From NCBI GenBank assembly GCA_018436855.1, contig JAHDKO010000013.1, positions 1-64,000 of the forward strand: 64,000 bases of DNA. The letters are read 5' to 3'. Under the pieces are notes generated by a model, which was not told where the DNA came from, ran no database searches, and saw only the letters and a program-made list of their open reading frames with translations. The position numbers were made by a program, and so were the translations under genes. How positions within the stretch are numbered: position 1 is the stretch's first letter; every line of letters starts with the position of its first letter. Below are positions 19,788-28,085 of the stretch, one piece after another. The DNA is from Deltaproteobacteria bacterium. Its GTDB lineage: Bacteria; Desulfobacterota; Desulfomonilia; UBA1062.

Positions 19788-21371
19788 TCAAGCGCTGAAC
19801 GGCACCATGGACCCGGCGATCTTTCTGATCTGATAGGGCTCCACCACGCCCGTCTCCAGGACGATACCGGTGATGAACTTCGGGGCGGTCCGGTCGAAGA
19901 AGAGGTTGAAAACCTCAACTCCCGAAGGCGGATCGCTCCACACCTCCTGGGGGCCGTACGTCTCGAGGCTCACGTGCTGCCGGTCGATGCATATCTTCCT
20001 GACCTCTCCGACAAAGTACACCTTGAGCCCACGCACGGAGGCCGCCATGGAGATCAGGGAGGAGCCCGCCTTGTTGATCACGGATCCGTCCTGTTCGATG
20101 CTGTCCACCCCCATGAGCACGACATCGACGCGCTGGAGCTCATGTCCCGCGCAGGCGTCGGTGATGAGGGTGACATTGAGCCCCATATCCGCGGCCACAT
20201 GGGCCGTCACCCTGCCCTCGAACCCCGGCCGTGATTCCGTCACCACCACGGAGCACTTCTTTCTCCTCAGCAGGGGCAGGGCATGGATCAGAGAAGAGCT
20301 GTACGAGTGAAGCAGCACGGTGGCGTGCTCGGGGATGATTCTGTCGAGATGACCGACCGCCGCATCAATCGCTGCTGCCATGTCCTTGATATGCCGTTTG
20401 ATGATCCCCGCGACCTGGGCGACGATCTCCCGGATATCGAGATTCTGGGCGCTCACGGGCCTGAGATCGCGGAACAGGAGATCGAATGTCGTGGGTATGA
20501 TGGCCATGGATGGACGGACCCCGCCGATCTCGTGGCAGGCATAGTGGAGATCGTCCATGAGAACGGACCAAGTAGCCGCGTTGGATGATCTGACCATCTT
20601 TTCCAGGAAATCCAGGCTTTTGAACGCCAGCTGGCGGGCGCCGCTGTCCCGGTCGCTTCTGACACCCTCGACGAACGAGGCGACCTGTTCTTCCAGGGAT
20701 GACCTGGATACCCGCTCATACACGTCCCAGAGCCCCGGAACGGTCTCCATGCTCTTCATTTCTTCGGGCTTGATCCACCGGTATTCTGTGTTCTCCCGGT
20801 CAAGGGTGATCCGGGAAGGATCGTGGACCTCGCAGAGAAACGGATGGACGAACCAGATACAGGAGTGCTCCTCGTCGGAGATCGCGAGCTGCCTCCCCCG
20901 ACGCACCAGGGTGTACTCGTAAGGGGTGAGCGTGGTCTCCTCCTGGATCTCTACCCCGAAGTGGTCCCGGGGATCACCCTGAAGGTACCCGCTGATACCC
21001 GACCACCGCCCCTGATAGGTCCTCACCTCGTCGCTGCGCCTCACCAGGCAGATCTCTCCCTGGTGGGCGAGGAAGGCCGTGACCACGTGCACCTCCTTCG
21101 GGCCTTCGGCCTTGGTCTTCAGACGGAACCGGTAGCAGTCGAAGGGTTCTTCGCTTTCCTGCTGGAGGTGACGGTTGGTCTCGCAGAACACCTCCAGATC
21201 GGGGTCGTGCTCATGAATGCACTTTTCGCAGAAGGCCCGTGAATCGAGAGAAATATCCTCTCCGAGCTCGTACTTCCGATACCGCGGACACTCGATGCAG
21301 GCTTGAAGCGGCCCTGCCTTCATGGCGCACCAGTTGCAGTGGGTATCCCTGAAATCCATGGCGCCTACCAT
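19788..21371 (-). CDS. Zinc-ribbon / NUDIX / eIF2B-like fusion protein
   Basis: About 527 residues in three parts. Residues 1-70 have four CxxC-type pairs or close (CNWC, CIEC, CEKC), likely zinc-binding. A NUDIX-type domain follows (about 85-225); its box keeps the EE pair (GVEIQEETTL) but lacks the usual Arg. The C-terminal half matches the eIF2B-alpha/MtnA/ribose-1,5-bisphosphate isomerase family, with VVTESRPGFEGR and DVVLMGVDSIEQDGSVINKAG. The catalytic Cys motif of the isomerases is replaced by HSYSSS. The start is at MVGAMDF (21371) or MDFRD (21359); the longer open frame overlaps the upstream gene. A nucleotide-metabolism or regulatory role is possible but unproven. Confidence 0.8.
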   Translation of the reverse strand: MVGAMDFRDTHCNWCAMKAGPLQACIECPRYRKYELGEDISLDSRAFCEKCIHEHDPDLEVFCETNRHLQQESEEPFDCYRFRLKTKAEGPKEVHVVTAFLAHQGEICLVRRSDEVRTYQGRWSGISGYLQGDPRDHFGVEIQEETTLTPYEYTLVRRGRQLAISDEEHSCIWFVHPFLCEVHDPSRITLDRENTEYRWIKPEEMKSMETVPGLWDVYERVSRSSLEEQVASFVEGVRSDRDSGARQLAFKSLDFLEKMVRSSNAATWSVLMDDLHYACHEIGGVRPSMAIIPTTFDLLFRDLRPVSAQNLDIREIVAQVAGIIKRHIKDMAAAIDAAVGHLDRIIPEHATVLLHSYSSSLIHALPLLRRKKCSVVVTESRPGFEGRVTAHVAADMGLNVTLITDACAGHELQRVDVVLMGVDSIEQDGSVINKAGSSLISMAASVRGLKVYFVGEVRKICIDRQHVSLETYGPQEVWSDPPSGVEVFNLFFDRTAPKFITGIVLETGVVEPYQIRKIAGSMVPFSA

Positions 21372-21454
21372 ACTGTGAGTCGATTCAAAGGGCAAGTATT
21401 TTGAAGGCCGGCGGTAACGGGCCGGCACGGAGCAAAAAATCATGCCCCGGGTCG

Positions 21455-23740
21455 TCACCTTCTGTCCGGCGGCGGATCTTTCCTGTCCCAGAGCGACTTC
21501 AGCACAGACCATACCCACGGGGTGCTCTCTTCCGATATCTCCCGGGGCTCGGTGCCGCGGATATAGGGGATGCTCACGCCCTTGTTGCCCGACCAGAAGC
21601 CTGCGAGCTTGCCGTTGGACGGATCCACGGAGCAGATCACGACATCCTGGGGAACCGGCCAGGTGACCGCGGGACTGAGCCGGGAGAGAATCATGGAGGC
21701 AATGGGCATCGCCCCTGACGAGCCGGTGTGTCCGATGGGACGGTACTCGTCCGACCCGAGCCAGGCGGTGACGATGAGATCGGGGGTGAATCCTACGAAC
21801 CAGGAGTCCCGCAGGTCATCCGAGGTTCCCGTCTTTCCGCACACCCCTTCCGGCATGCCGTACAACCGGGAATTCTTGGCCGTACCGCTGGTGAGAACCT
21901 CCTGCAGGGCGGTGTTGATGAGATACACCACCGCGGGGTCGAGCGCCTTCTCGGTCCGGAGCTCCGCCGTCTCTTCCACGACCGTGCCGTTTTCGTTGCA
22001 GATCCCGATGACAGACCTGGCCTCCACCTGGTTCCCGCCGTTGGCAAAGGCGCTGTAGATGACGGAAACCTCGAGCGGGGAATAGCTCAGCGCGCCCAGA
22101 AGCGCCGACGGATTGGGTTCCTGGACATCCGCGGGCACGATCCTCCCCACCACGGCCAGGATATCCGCCACCCCCAGGTCCATCCCGACCCTCACGGTGG
22201 CGAGGTTGTAGGAATTGACGAGCGCATCCTTGAGCAGGATGCGGCCGTGAGTCGTCTTGTCGAAGTTTGCAGGCGTCCACTCCGAGCCGTCGTCCAAGCG
22301 GATCGTGACGGGCTCGTCGTCTACGAACGAGGACAGCGTGTACCCCCTGCGCAGGGCGGTATAATATACGATGGGCTTGACGAGCGAGCCGATGTGCCGC
22401 CGGATCTTCACGGCCCGGTTGAACTGGGAGTCGGCATACTTCTTTCCGCCGACCATGGCCAGAATGTCTCCCGCATAAGGATCCATGATCATGACCGCGC
22501 CGTCGATGCCCTCGTCCTTATCCGCCAGGCCGTGTTCCAGGAGAGTCTCCGCCGTGATCTGCATGTGCATGTCAAGGGTGGTGTAGATCTGATACCCCCC
22601 CTTCTCCAGGGCCTTCTGGGGATACCTGTCCCGGAGCTCGTTCAGCACGTGGTCCACAAAGTAGGGGGCGTGCCGTTTCTTCGGGACAAGAGGAATGACG
22701 GAAAGGGATTCTCTCCTCGCCTGCTCGAACACCTCTGGTGTAATGATCCCCTCGGCCACCATCAGCTTCAGGACCGTGTTGCGCCGCGCCAGGGCCTTGG
22801 CCGGGGCGGAATAAGGGGAATAGGCATTGGGCGCCTTGATCATCCCTGCCAGAAGCGCTGCTTCCGGCAGGCTGATATCGGAGACGCTCTTGTCGAAGAA
22901 CATGCGCGAGGCCTTCCCGATGCCGCAGATCCCGGAGTGCCAGTAGCTTCCCATGTATACCTCATTGATATACATATGGAGAATCTCTTCCTTGGTATAG
23001 ATGCGCTCCATGATCAGGGCCATCCCCATCTCCCTGATCTTGCGCGACATGGTGCGTTCACTCGTGAGGAAGAGGTTTTTGATGAGCTGCTGGGTGATGG
23101 TGGAGCCGCCCTCTGCGATGCCGCCGTGGACGATGTTGGTGAGCCCTGCGCGCAGCAGGGAACGGAAATCGACACCCCGGTGATCGTAGAACCGCTTGTC
23201 TTCGGTGGTGATGATCGCATCGAGCAGATGCCTGGGGCACTCGTGAAGATCCACGATGGTCCTGTCCTCATAGAGGCTGTCAAAGATCTCCGTGATGCAC
23301 TCCGGCTCCAGGGTAACGCTCTCCACCTGCTCGTTCCGGTCGATCCGCACGATGCGGGTGACCTGCCCGTCGTCGAGGGAGAACCTCACCGGAGCCGCGT
23401 CATATCTCTTTCCCATGAGCTGAAACGTATGGATGAATACCGTTATGCCCCGGGGATCGCGCGAGAACTCGCCCGGTGCGGAGACATCCGAGACCTCGCG
23501 GTATCTGAGACGGGCAAGGCGTTCGATGAGCCCTGCCCGCTCGATGTCCATGCCCGGGGCGATGACCAGCTCGCGGCTGTAGACGCGCGAGGGAAGACGC
23601 CAGATGGAATCGACGCGCAGCCTCTTCATCTCCCGGTAGGTGGAGAGACCGGCCAGGAGAAAATACGAGCTTACGAGGACAATGCCGAGTATGCCGAAAA
23701 TCCAGATGCCCTTGCGAAAGATACCCTTCACGATGGGCAA
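21455..23740 (-). CDS. Class A penicillin-binding protein (PBP1b-like)
   Basis: A 761-residue bifunctional peptidoglycan synthase. A transmembrane anchor lies at about 13-32, then a UB2H-like region of about 120 residues as in PBP1b. The glycosyltransferase-51 domain has TTEDKRFYDHRGVDF and EGGSTITQQLIKNLFL. The transpeptidase domain has SxxK in HIGSLVKP, SxN in VNSYNLATVRVG and KTG in CGKTGTSDD. It polymerises and cross-links glycan strands at the inner membrane. All catalytic motifs are intact and the length is usual. It is on the same strand as the PilZ/GGDEF pair, about 100 bases downstream of it. Confidence 0.94.
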   Translation of the reverse strand: MPIVKGIFRKGIWIFGILGIVLVSSYFLLAGLSTYREMKRLRVDSIWRLPSRVYSRELVIAPGMDIERAGLIERLARLRYREVSDVSAPGEFSRDPRGITVFIHTFQLMGKRYDAAPVRFSLDDGQVTRIVRIDRNEQVESVTLEPECITEIFDSLYEDRTIVDLHECPRHLLDAIITTEDKRFYDHRGVDFRSLLRAGLTNIVHGGIAEGGSTITQQLIKNLFLTSERTMSRKIREMGMALIMERIYTKEEILHMYINEVYMGSYWHSGICGIGKASRMFFDKSVSDISLPEAALLAGMIKAPNAYSPYSAPAKALARRNTVLKLMVAEGIITPEVFEQARRESLSVIPLVPKKRHAPYFVDHVLNELRDRYPQKALEKGGYQIYTTLDMHMQITAETLLEHGLADKDEGIDGAVMIMDPYAGDILAMVGGKKYADSQFNRAVKIRRHIGSLVKPIVYYTALRRGYTLSSFVDDEPVTIRLDDGSEWTPANFDKTTHGRILLKDALVNSYNLATVRVGMDLGVADILAVVGRIVPADVQEPNPSALLGALSYSPLEVSVIYSAFANGGNQVEARSVIGICNENGTVVEETAELRTEKALDPAVVYLINTALQEVLTSGTAKNSRLYGMPEGVCGKTGTSDDLRDSWFVGFTPDLIVTAWLGSDEYRPIGHTGSSGAMPIASMILSRLSPAVTWPVPQDVVICSVDPSNGKLAGFWSGNKGVSIPYIRGTEPREISEESTPWVWSVLKSLWDRKDPPPDRR

Positions 23741-23837
23741 CTATAGTCACGTGTTTCCCAGGGTGTCAATGCCCAATGGGTCTGTGCTCCTCGGTCTCAC
23801 CAAGTCCCCGGCAGAAAAACAGATCGGGGTCAGGTCT

Positions 23838-24665
23838 CTACGGCTGCCGCTTTCTCAGCAGTTCACGTTGCCGCCTGAAGAGGTAGCGGATGATATCGTC
23901 CTTGGATTCCGGATCTATCTGGATAAACCTTGCCGCCACGGCACAGCGCCGGGTCTCGTAGCTGGTGACCGGCTTGACCCGGATGACGTTGCCCACCAGC
24001 CGTATGAAGAGCAGCGGCACCATGGGAAGGATGAGATTGATCTCCAGGAGATCGCCTTTCTCATACGAATCCCCGGAAATGAACCTGATGCCCGAAGCGC
24101 TGATATTGACGTCCCGGGGAGAGGTCTTCATGAGCTCTCCGAAGTCTTCCACCAGATACATGTGGATGAGCAGATCGAGCTTGCGGTTGATCTCCCATAT
24201 GGCCTGGCTGTACGGCGATTCCCTGGTATAGGGCACCTCGTCGGCGCCCGGGTAGCCGTATTTGCCCTTGAGAAAGGAGTCGATGATGAGCTTGTTCGAG
24301 CGGATCCTCTCCAGGGTCGCGGGCAGCACCTCGGCCCTTCTGTCGGCATGGCACAGAAATTCCGACCTGAAATAGATCTTGTCGTAGATGCGGACGTCCT
24401 GCCTCCGCTCGTTGCCCGGCGTCGCGTAGCACTCCACGCACATCCTGATCCCCTTGTCCGTGGTTTCCACCACCTTGGCGAGAATCGAGTCCTGCCCGTC
24501 CGATATCCGCACCAGGGTGCCGTCGGACACTTCCCACGCGCCCTGGGGTGAAAAGACAAACTGATCTTCCCCGAGAACACCGGTCACCTCTCCGGGCACA
24601 TTGTTTCCTCCGGACACATGGGCGTGCACGCCCGCGTTCAGATTCAGCATCGTATCGATATTCAT
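23838..24665 (-). CDS. PilZ-like cyclic-di-GMP receptor candidate
   Basis: A 275-residue soluble protein. The N-terminal half looks like a YcgR-N/flagellar-brake-type beta barrel (GVLGEDQFVFSPQGAWEV). The C-terminal part resembles PilZ, with the core RDVNISASGIRFISGD followed by GDLLEINLILP. The usual RxxxR arginine motif just before the domain is not evident, so cyclic-di-GMP binding is uncertain. It overlaps the diguanylate cyclase gene upstream by four bases (ATGA), which strongly suggests that the two act together. Confidence 0.75.
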   Translation of the reverse strand: MNIDTMLNLNAGVHAHVSGGNNVPGEVTGVLGEDQFVFSPQGAWEVSDGTLVRISDGQDSILAKVVETTDKGIRMCVECYATPGNERRQDVRIYDKIYFRSEFLCHADRRAEVLPATLERIRSNKLIIDSFLKGKYGYPGADEVPYTRESPYSQAIWEINRKLDLLIHMYLVEDFGELMKTSPRDVNISASGIRFISGDSYEKGDLLEINLILPMVPLLFIRLVGNVIRVKPVTSYETRRCAVAARFIQIDPESKDDIIRYLFRRQRELLRKRQP

Positions 24666-25642
24666 GATCCACCCTTCAACACTTCAACCCGGTTCCGTCC
24701 ACGCTCTTTTGCCAGATAGAGCCCCTTGTCCGCCTGTTTGATGAGATCGGAATGGCTGAGTCCATTCCGGTATTCGCTGATGCCGATGCTCAGAGTGATG
24801 TGCAGCCCGGCAACGAACTCGGTCTTCTCGATCATGCACCTGAGCCTTTCCGCAAGGTTCCTGGCCTTGCCGATCACGGTATGGGGAAGCAGGACAGCGA
24901 ATTCCTCTCCCCCGTAGCGGAACACCCGGTCGCTCTTGCGGACGCACCGGTTGAGCTTGTCGGCAAGGGCCTTGAGCACCAGATCGCCGATCTGGTGGCC
25001 GAACCCGTCGTTGATTCTCTTGAACCAGTCGATATCGGCCATCATGACGGAGAACGTGGTGGCGTATCTCCCGGCCCGGTCCAGCTCGGCCCTGATCATC
25101 TCTTCGAACGCCCGATAGTTGAGCAGGCCGGTGAGCCCGTCACGATATGCCAGATGGAGCAGGATCTCGTGGTTGACAAGCTTTCCCACCGCAGGCGTCA
25201 ATATCTTGACCCATTCGCGAAACATACTGTCATGAATGCCGGAGTTGATGGAGAGAACCACCCGGGCACCCGCGGCTTCAACGAGAGGCATATCGAGACG
25301 GTTCATCACCAGGGGCGGATGCCCCCCTACCTTGACCGGTGTGTAGGAAAACGAATGACTCCCCAGTATTCTCCTGGCCTCGGCAAACCCGCCGCCTGCC
25401 CCGTCGAGGACCGAGTATGCGTGGCTCGGAGAGCCTGTCATGGTGATGTAGACTGCAGGTGCAGCCTGAGGGAAGGTTTGCCCCATGAGAGAGAGGAGAT
25501 CGATCATGGCTGCCGGAAAGGTAGTGCTGGACATCAGCGAGACAATGCTTTCGGTGAAGATCGCTAAGGTCCGGTGCCTGGTGAGTTCTCCTGTTCCGAT
25601 TCCCTCTCGGCCGTGCAGTGCTTCGGCTTCTGCAATAAACAT
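24662..25642 (-). CDS. Diguanylate cyclase (GGDEF) with sensor region
   Basis: A 326-residue protein that should make cyclic di-GMP from two GTP. The N-terminal 165 residues are an unrecognised sensor-like domain. The C-terminal domain starts at AYRDGLTGLLNYRAFEEMI and has the active site GGEEF; RKSD five residues before it is an intact product-inhibition I-site (RxxD). The frame extends 28 codons upstream, but GGGGAGGAAG lies directly before the ATG at 25642, so this start is chosen. Coupled to the PilZ-like gene downstream. Confidence 0.92.
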   Translation of the reverse strand: MFIAEAEALHGREGIGTGELTRHRTLAIFTESIVSLMSSTTFPAAMIDLLSLMGQTFPQAAPAVYITMTGSPSHAYSVLDGAGGGFAEARRILGSHSFSYTPVKVGGHPPLVMNRLDMPLVEAAGARVVLSINSGIHDSMFREWVKILTPAVGKLVNHEILLHLAYRDGLTGLLNYRAFEEMIRAELDRAGRYATTFSVMMADIDWFKRINDGFGHQIGDLVLKALADKLNRCVRKSDRVFRYGGEEFAVLLPHTVIGKARNLAERLRCMIEKTEFVAGLHITLSIGISEYRNGLSHSDLIKQADKGLYLAKERGRNRVEVLKGGS

Positions 25643-25999
25643 AGGTTCTTCCTCCCCTGGGAAAAAATCCTGCTTTTCATTGTTCCCAGACGATTTATGC
25701 AAAGGACATGCCTTTTCGGGAGGCACCTCACGGTAGCCGCGATGGTCCCGGCCGCCTACCGGACGGTAATCACAGGAATTTGCCTGTTATTCTGCAGGCG
25801 CTGTTGATTCAGTGATCAGATTGGTGTATAAGCTGGTCGGGCAGGACTGATACGGGACCATACCCGCCCTGGCAGGAAGATACCGGATCTCCCTGCAGGG
25901 GAGAGACTATCCGCGAGAGCATACCCTACGAACGGATGTCTGCGCGAATGGAAGTGCCTCTGTATCACCTGCACTGCCGATACCCGTGGATAAGGCGCT
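25643..25999. other. Divergent intergenic region between GGDEF and por genes
   Basis: About 357 bases that hold the promoter of the por operon (25804-25832) and a leader of about 160 bases with an inverted repeat near 25889-25905 (centred on TGCA). The upstream signals of the diguanylate cyclase gene must also lie here. No gene is seen. Confidence 0.5.
25804..25832 (+). promoter_or_regulatory. Sigma-70 promoter of the por operon
   Basis: TTGATT at 25804-25809 and TATAAG at 25827-25832 are separated by 17 bases, close to the sigma-70 consensus. It faces porC and would give a leader of about 160 nucleotides. Confidence 0.55.
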
Positions 26000-26563
26000 A
26001 TGAAGAGTGACAACATCGAGATCAGATGGCATGGCAGAGGCGGACAGGGGGCAATTACCGCGGCGAAGATCGTCGCAAAGGCCATGTTCACTTCGGGATA
26101 CACCGGGGTGGTAATGGTCCCTACCTTCGGAACCGAGCGCAGGGGGGCCCCGGTCTTTACCTCTCTCAAGGTCTCCCGGGAAAAGATCTATGATCTCTCC
26201 CCCTCCAAGGAGCCCGATATCGTGGTGGTCCTCGATCATCTCCTCCTTGAAGAAGAGGACATCACCCAGGGGTTGAAGCACGACGGGCTCGTGGTCATCA
26301 ATTCACCCCTGGCCGTCCGGAGCTATCGCTTCAACGGAAGCCGGGTGGCCGTTGCCGACGTGACCGACCTCTCGGTGAAGGCCGGCCTGCCTCAGGGCAT
26401 GGTCAACAGCGGCATCATCGGCTCGTTCGCCAGGGCTGCCGGACTTGTGGAGCTCGACGTGCTCCTGAAGACCATCGAAGACGAGTTCATCGGCAGGAAG
26501 CCCGGGGAAAATTCTCGGGCCGCACAGCTCTGTTATGAAAACACGATCATGGGAGGCCTCTGA
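26000..26563 (+). CDS. porC: 2-oxoacid:ferredoxin oxidoreductase, gamma subunit
   Basis: A 187-residue gamma subunit of a four-subunit pyruvate (or related 2-oxoacid) ferredoxin oxidoreductase. The family start RWHGRGGQGAITAAKI and the segment VVMVPTFGTERRGAPVFTSL are diagnostic. The enzyme oxidises a 2-oxoacid with CoA to acyl-CoA and CO2, reducing ferredoxin. The stop overlaps the delta-subunit ATG. The gene order gamma-delta-alpha-beta is the usual one for this enzyme class in anaerobes. Pyruvate is the likeliest substrate, but 2-oxoisovalerate cannot be excluded. Confidence 0.92.
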   Translation: MKSDNIEIRWHGRGGQGAITAAKIVAKAMFTSGYTGVVMVPTFGTERRGAPVFTSLKVSREKIYDLSPSKEPDIVVVLDHLLLEEEDITQGLKHDGLVVINSPLAVRSYRFNGSRVAVADVTDLSVKAGLPQGMVNSGIIGSFARAAGLVELDVLLKTIEDEFIGRKPGENSRAAQLCYENTIMGGL

Positions 26564-26862
26564 TGCCGACCAGAGACTACCGGAAAAAGATATCCTTGAG
26601 CGAGTCAGGCCCGGGCGATGCCGGCAAGACCGGCTCCTGGCGGATCGTCCGGCCGGTCATCGATGCGGACGTGTGCATCCCGGGCCGGAGGAACGCGCCC
26701 GCCTGCTATATCTGCTGGCTCTATTGCCCGGACGGCGTGATATCCCGGAGCGTCCCTCCCCGCATCGACTACCAGTATTGCAAGGGATGCGGGATATGTG
26801 CTGAAGAATGCCCCACCAAGGCGATCACCATGGTGGAGGAGTCCAGCTTTATTAAGGAGTGA
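26563..26862 (+). CDS. porD: 2-oxoacid:ferredoxin oxidoreductase, delta (ferredoxin) subunit
   Basis: A 99-residue two-[4Fe-4S] ferredoxin-like subunit carrying electrons from the catalytic subunits. The second cluster motif is standard (C73, C76, C79, C83 in CKGCGICAEECP). The first is unusual: C38, C48, C51 and C55, with nine residues between the first two cysteines where the family has two. The stretch GRRNAPA looks like an insertion. The overlap with porC and the 10-base gap before porA fit one operon. Confidence 0.9.
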   Translation: MPTRDYRKKISLSESGPGDAGKTGSWRIVRPVIDADVCIPGRRNAPACYICWLYCPDGVISRSVPPRIDYQYCKGCGICAEECPTKAITMVEESSFIKE

Positions 26863-26872
26863 ATGAGAAGCG

Positions 26873-28072
26873 ATGCAGATCATCGAGACAGGTAACACCG
26901 CCGCGGCCCTGGGCGTCAAGCTCGCCAGGGCACAGGTCATTGCCGCGTATCCCATCACCCCGCAGACGCCGCTGACGGAAAAGCTCTCGGAGTTCATCGA
27001 ATCAGGCGAAATGCAGGCGGAGTATATCCCGGTGGAGAGCGAGCACAGCGCGCTCGCCATCTGCATAGCTGCCGCATCCGCGGGCGCCAGGTCCTTCACC
27101 GCCACCAGCTCCAACGGTCTGCTCTATATGCACGAGCAGATCCAGTGGGCGGCCGGGGCCAGGCTTCCGCTGGTCATGTGCGTGGCCAACCGTGGCGTGG
27201 GTGCGCCGTGGACCATCTGGAACGATCATCAGGACTCCATCTCCCAGCGGGATACGGGGTGGATCCAGATCTATGCCAACGACCACCAGCAGATCATCGA
27301 CTCGGTGATCAAGGCCTTCTGCCTTGCCGAGGAGGTCATGGTGCCGGTCATGGTATGCTACGATGGGTATATCCTCTCGCACACCCACATGCCCTTCGAT
27401 GTGCCCGAGAGCGAAAAGGTGGATGCCTTTCTCCCGCCCTACCGGCCTCCCTATGCCCTCGATCCCGCGGATCCGGCAAACCTCAATACGGTCACCATGC
27501 CGGACGGCCGCGCGGATGTCCGGGGAGACATCTCACTGGGGTACATGGAGATCCGTCATCTCCTTCAACGCGATATGATGGAGGCCGTCCCGGCACTCAA
27601 TCGCGTTGAAGAACGCTTCCAGTCGGTGTTCGGTCGCGGGGACAACCCGTATGTCGAGCCCTACCGCTGCAATGATGCCGACTATATCGCCGTGAGCCTG
27701 GGCTCCCTGTCCTACCAGCTTCACGATGTGGTGGATGCCCTCAGAGACGAGGGGATCAGGGCCGGGGTGCTGAGCGTGCACCTCTACCGCCCCTTCCCTG
27801 ACCGGATCATCGCCGAGGCCCTGAAGGGATGCTCGGGCGTCGTCGTGTTCGAAAAGGCGTTGAGCTACGGCTACCAGGGCCCCCTGTGCTCGGACCTCAA
27901 GTCGGCGCTCTACCGCCACGCCGAAAGCAGGCCCTTTGTAGCGAACTATATCCTCGGACTGGGCGGAAGGGAGATCACGACGCAGGATCTCTACGAGGCC
28001 CTGAAGGCTTCGTGCTCCCCTGAGGGCAGCGCGGGAGAGGAGACCAGATGGATCGGGCTCAGATTTTTATAA
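26873..28072 (+). CDS. porA: 2-oxoacid:ferredoxin oxidoreductase, alpha subunit
   Basis: A 399-residue alpha subunit with the pyrimidine-binding domain I signature AAYPITPQTPLTE, the EYIPVESEHSALAICIAAA region and the conserved ATSSNGLLYMHEQ segment, then a domain II around GVLSVHLYRPFP. With the beta subunit it forms the thiamine-pyrophosphate active site. The length is typical. GAGAAG lies ahead of the ATG. Confidence 0.94.
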   Translation: MQIIETGNTAAALGVKLARAQVIAAYPITPQTPLTEKLSEFIESGEMQAEYIPVESEHSALAICIAAASAGARSFTATSSNGLLYMHEQIQWAAGARLPLVMCVANRGVGAPWTIWNDHQDSISQRDTGWIQIYANDHQQIIDSVIKAFCLAEEVMVPVMVCYDGYILSHTHMPFDVPESEKVDAFLPPYRPPYALDPADPANLNTVTMPDGRADVRGDISLGYMEIRHLLQRDMMEAVPALNRVEERFQSVFGRGDNPYVEPYRCNDADYIAVSLGSLSYQLHDVVDALRDEGIRAGVLSVHLYRPFPDRIIAEALKGCSGVVVFEKALSYGYQGPLCSDLKSALYRHAESRPFVANYILGLGGREITTQDLYEALKASCSPEGSAGEETRWIGLRFL

Positions 28073-28085
28073 GGGGAATGCAGAC

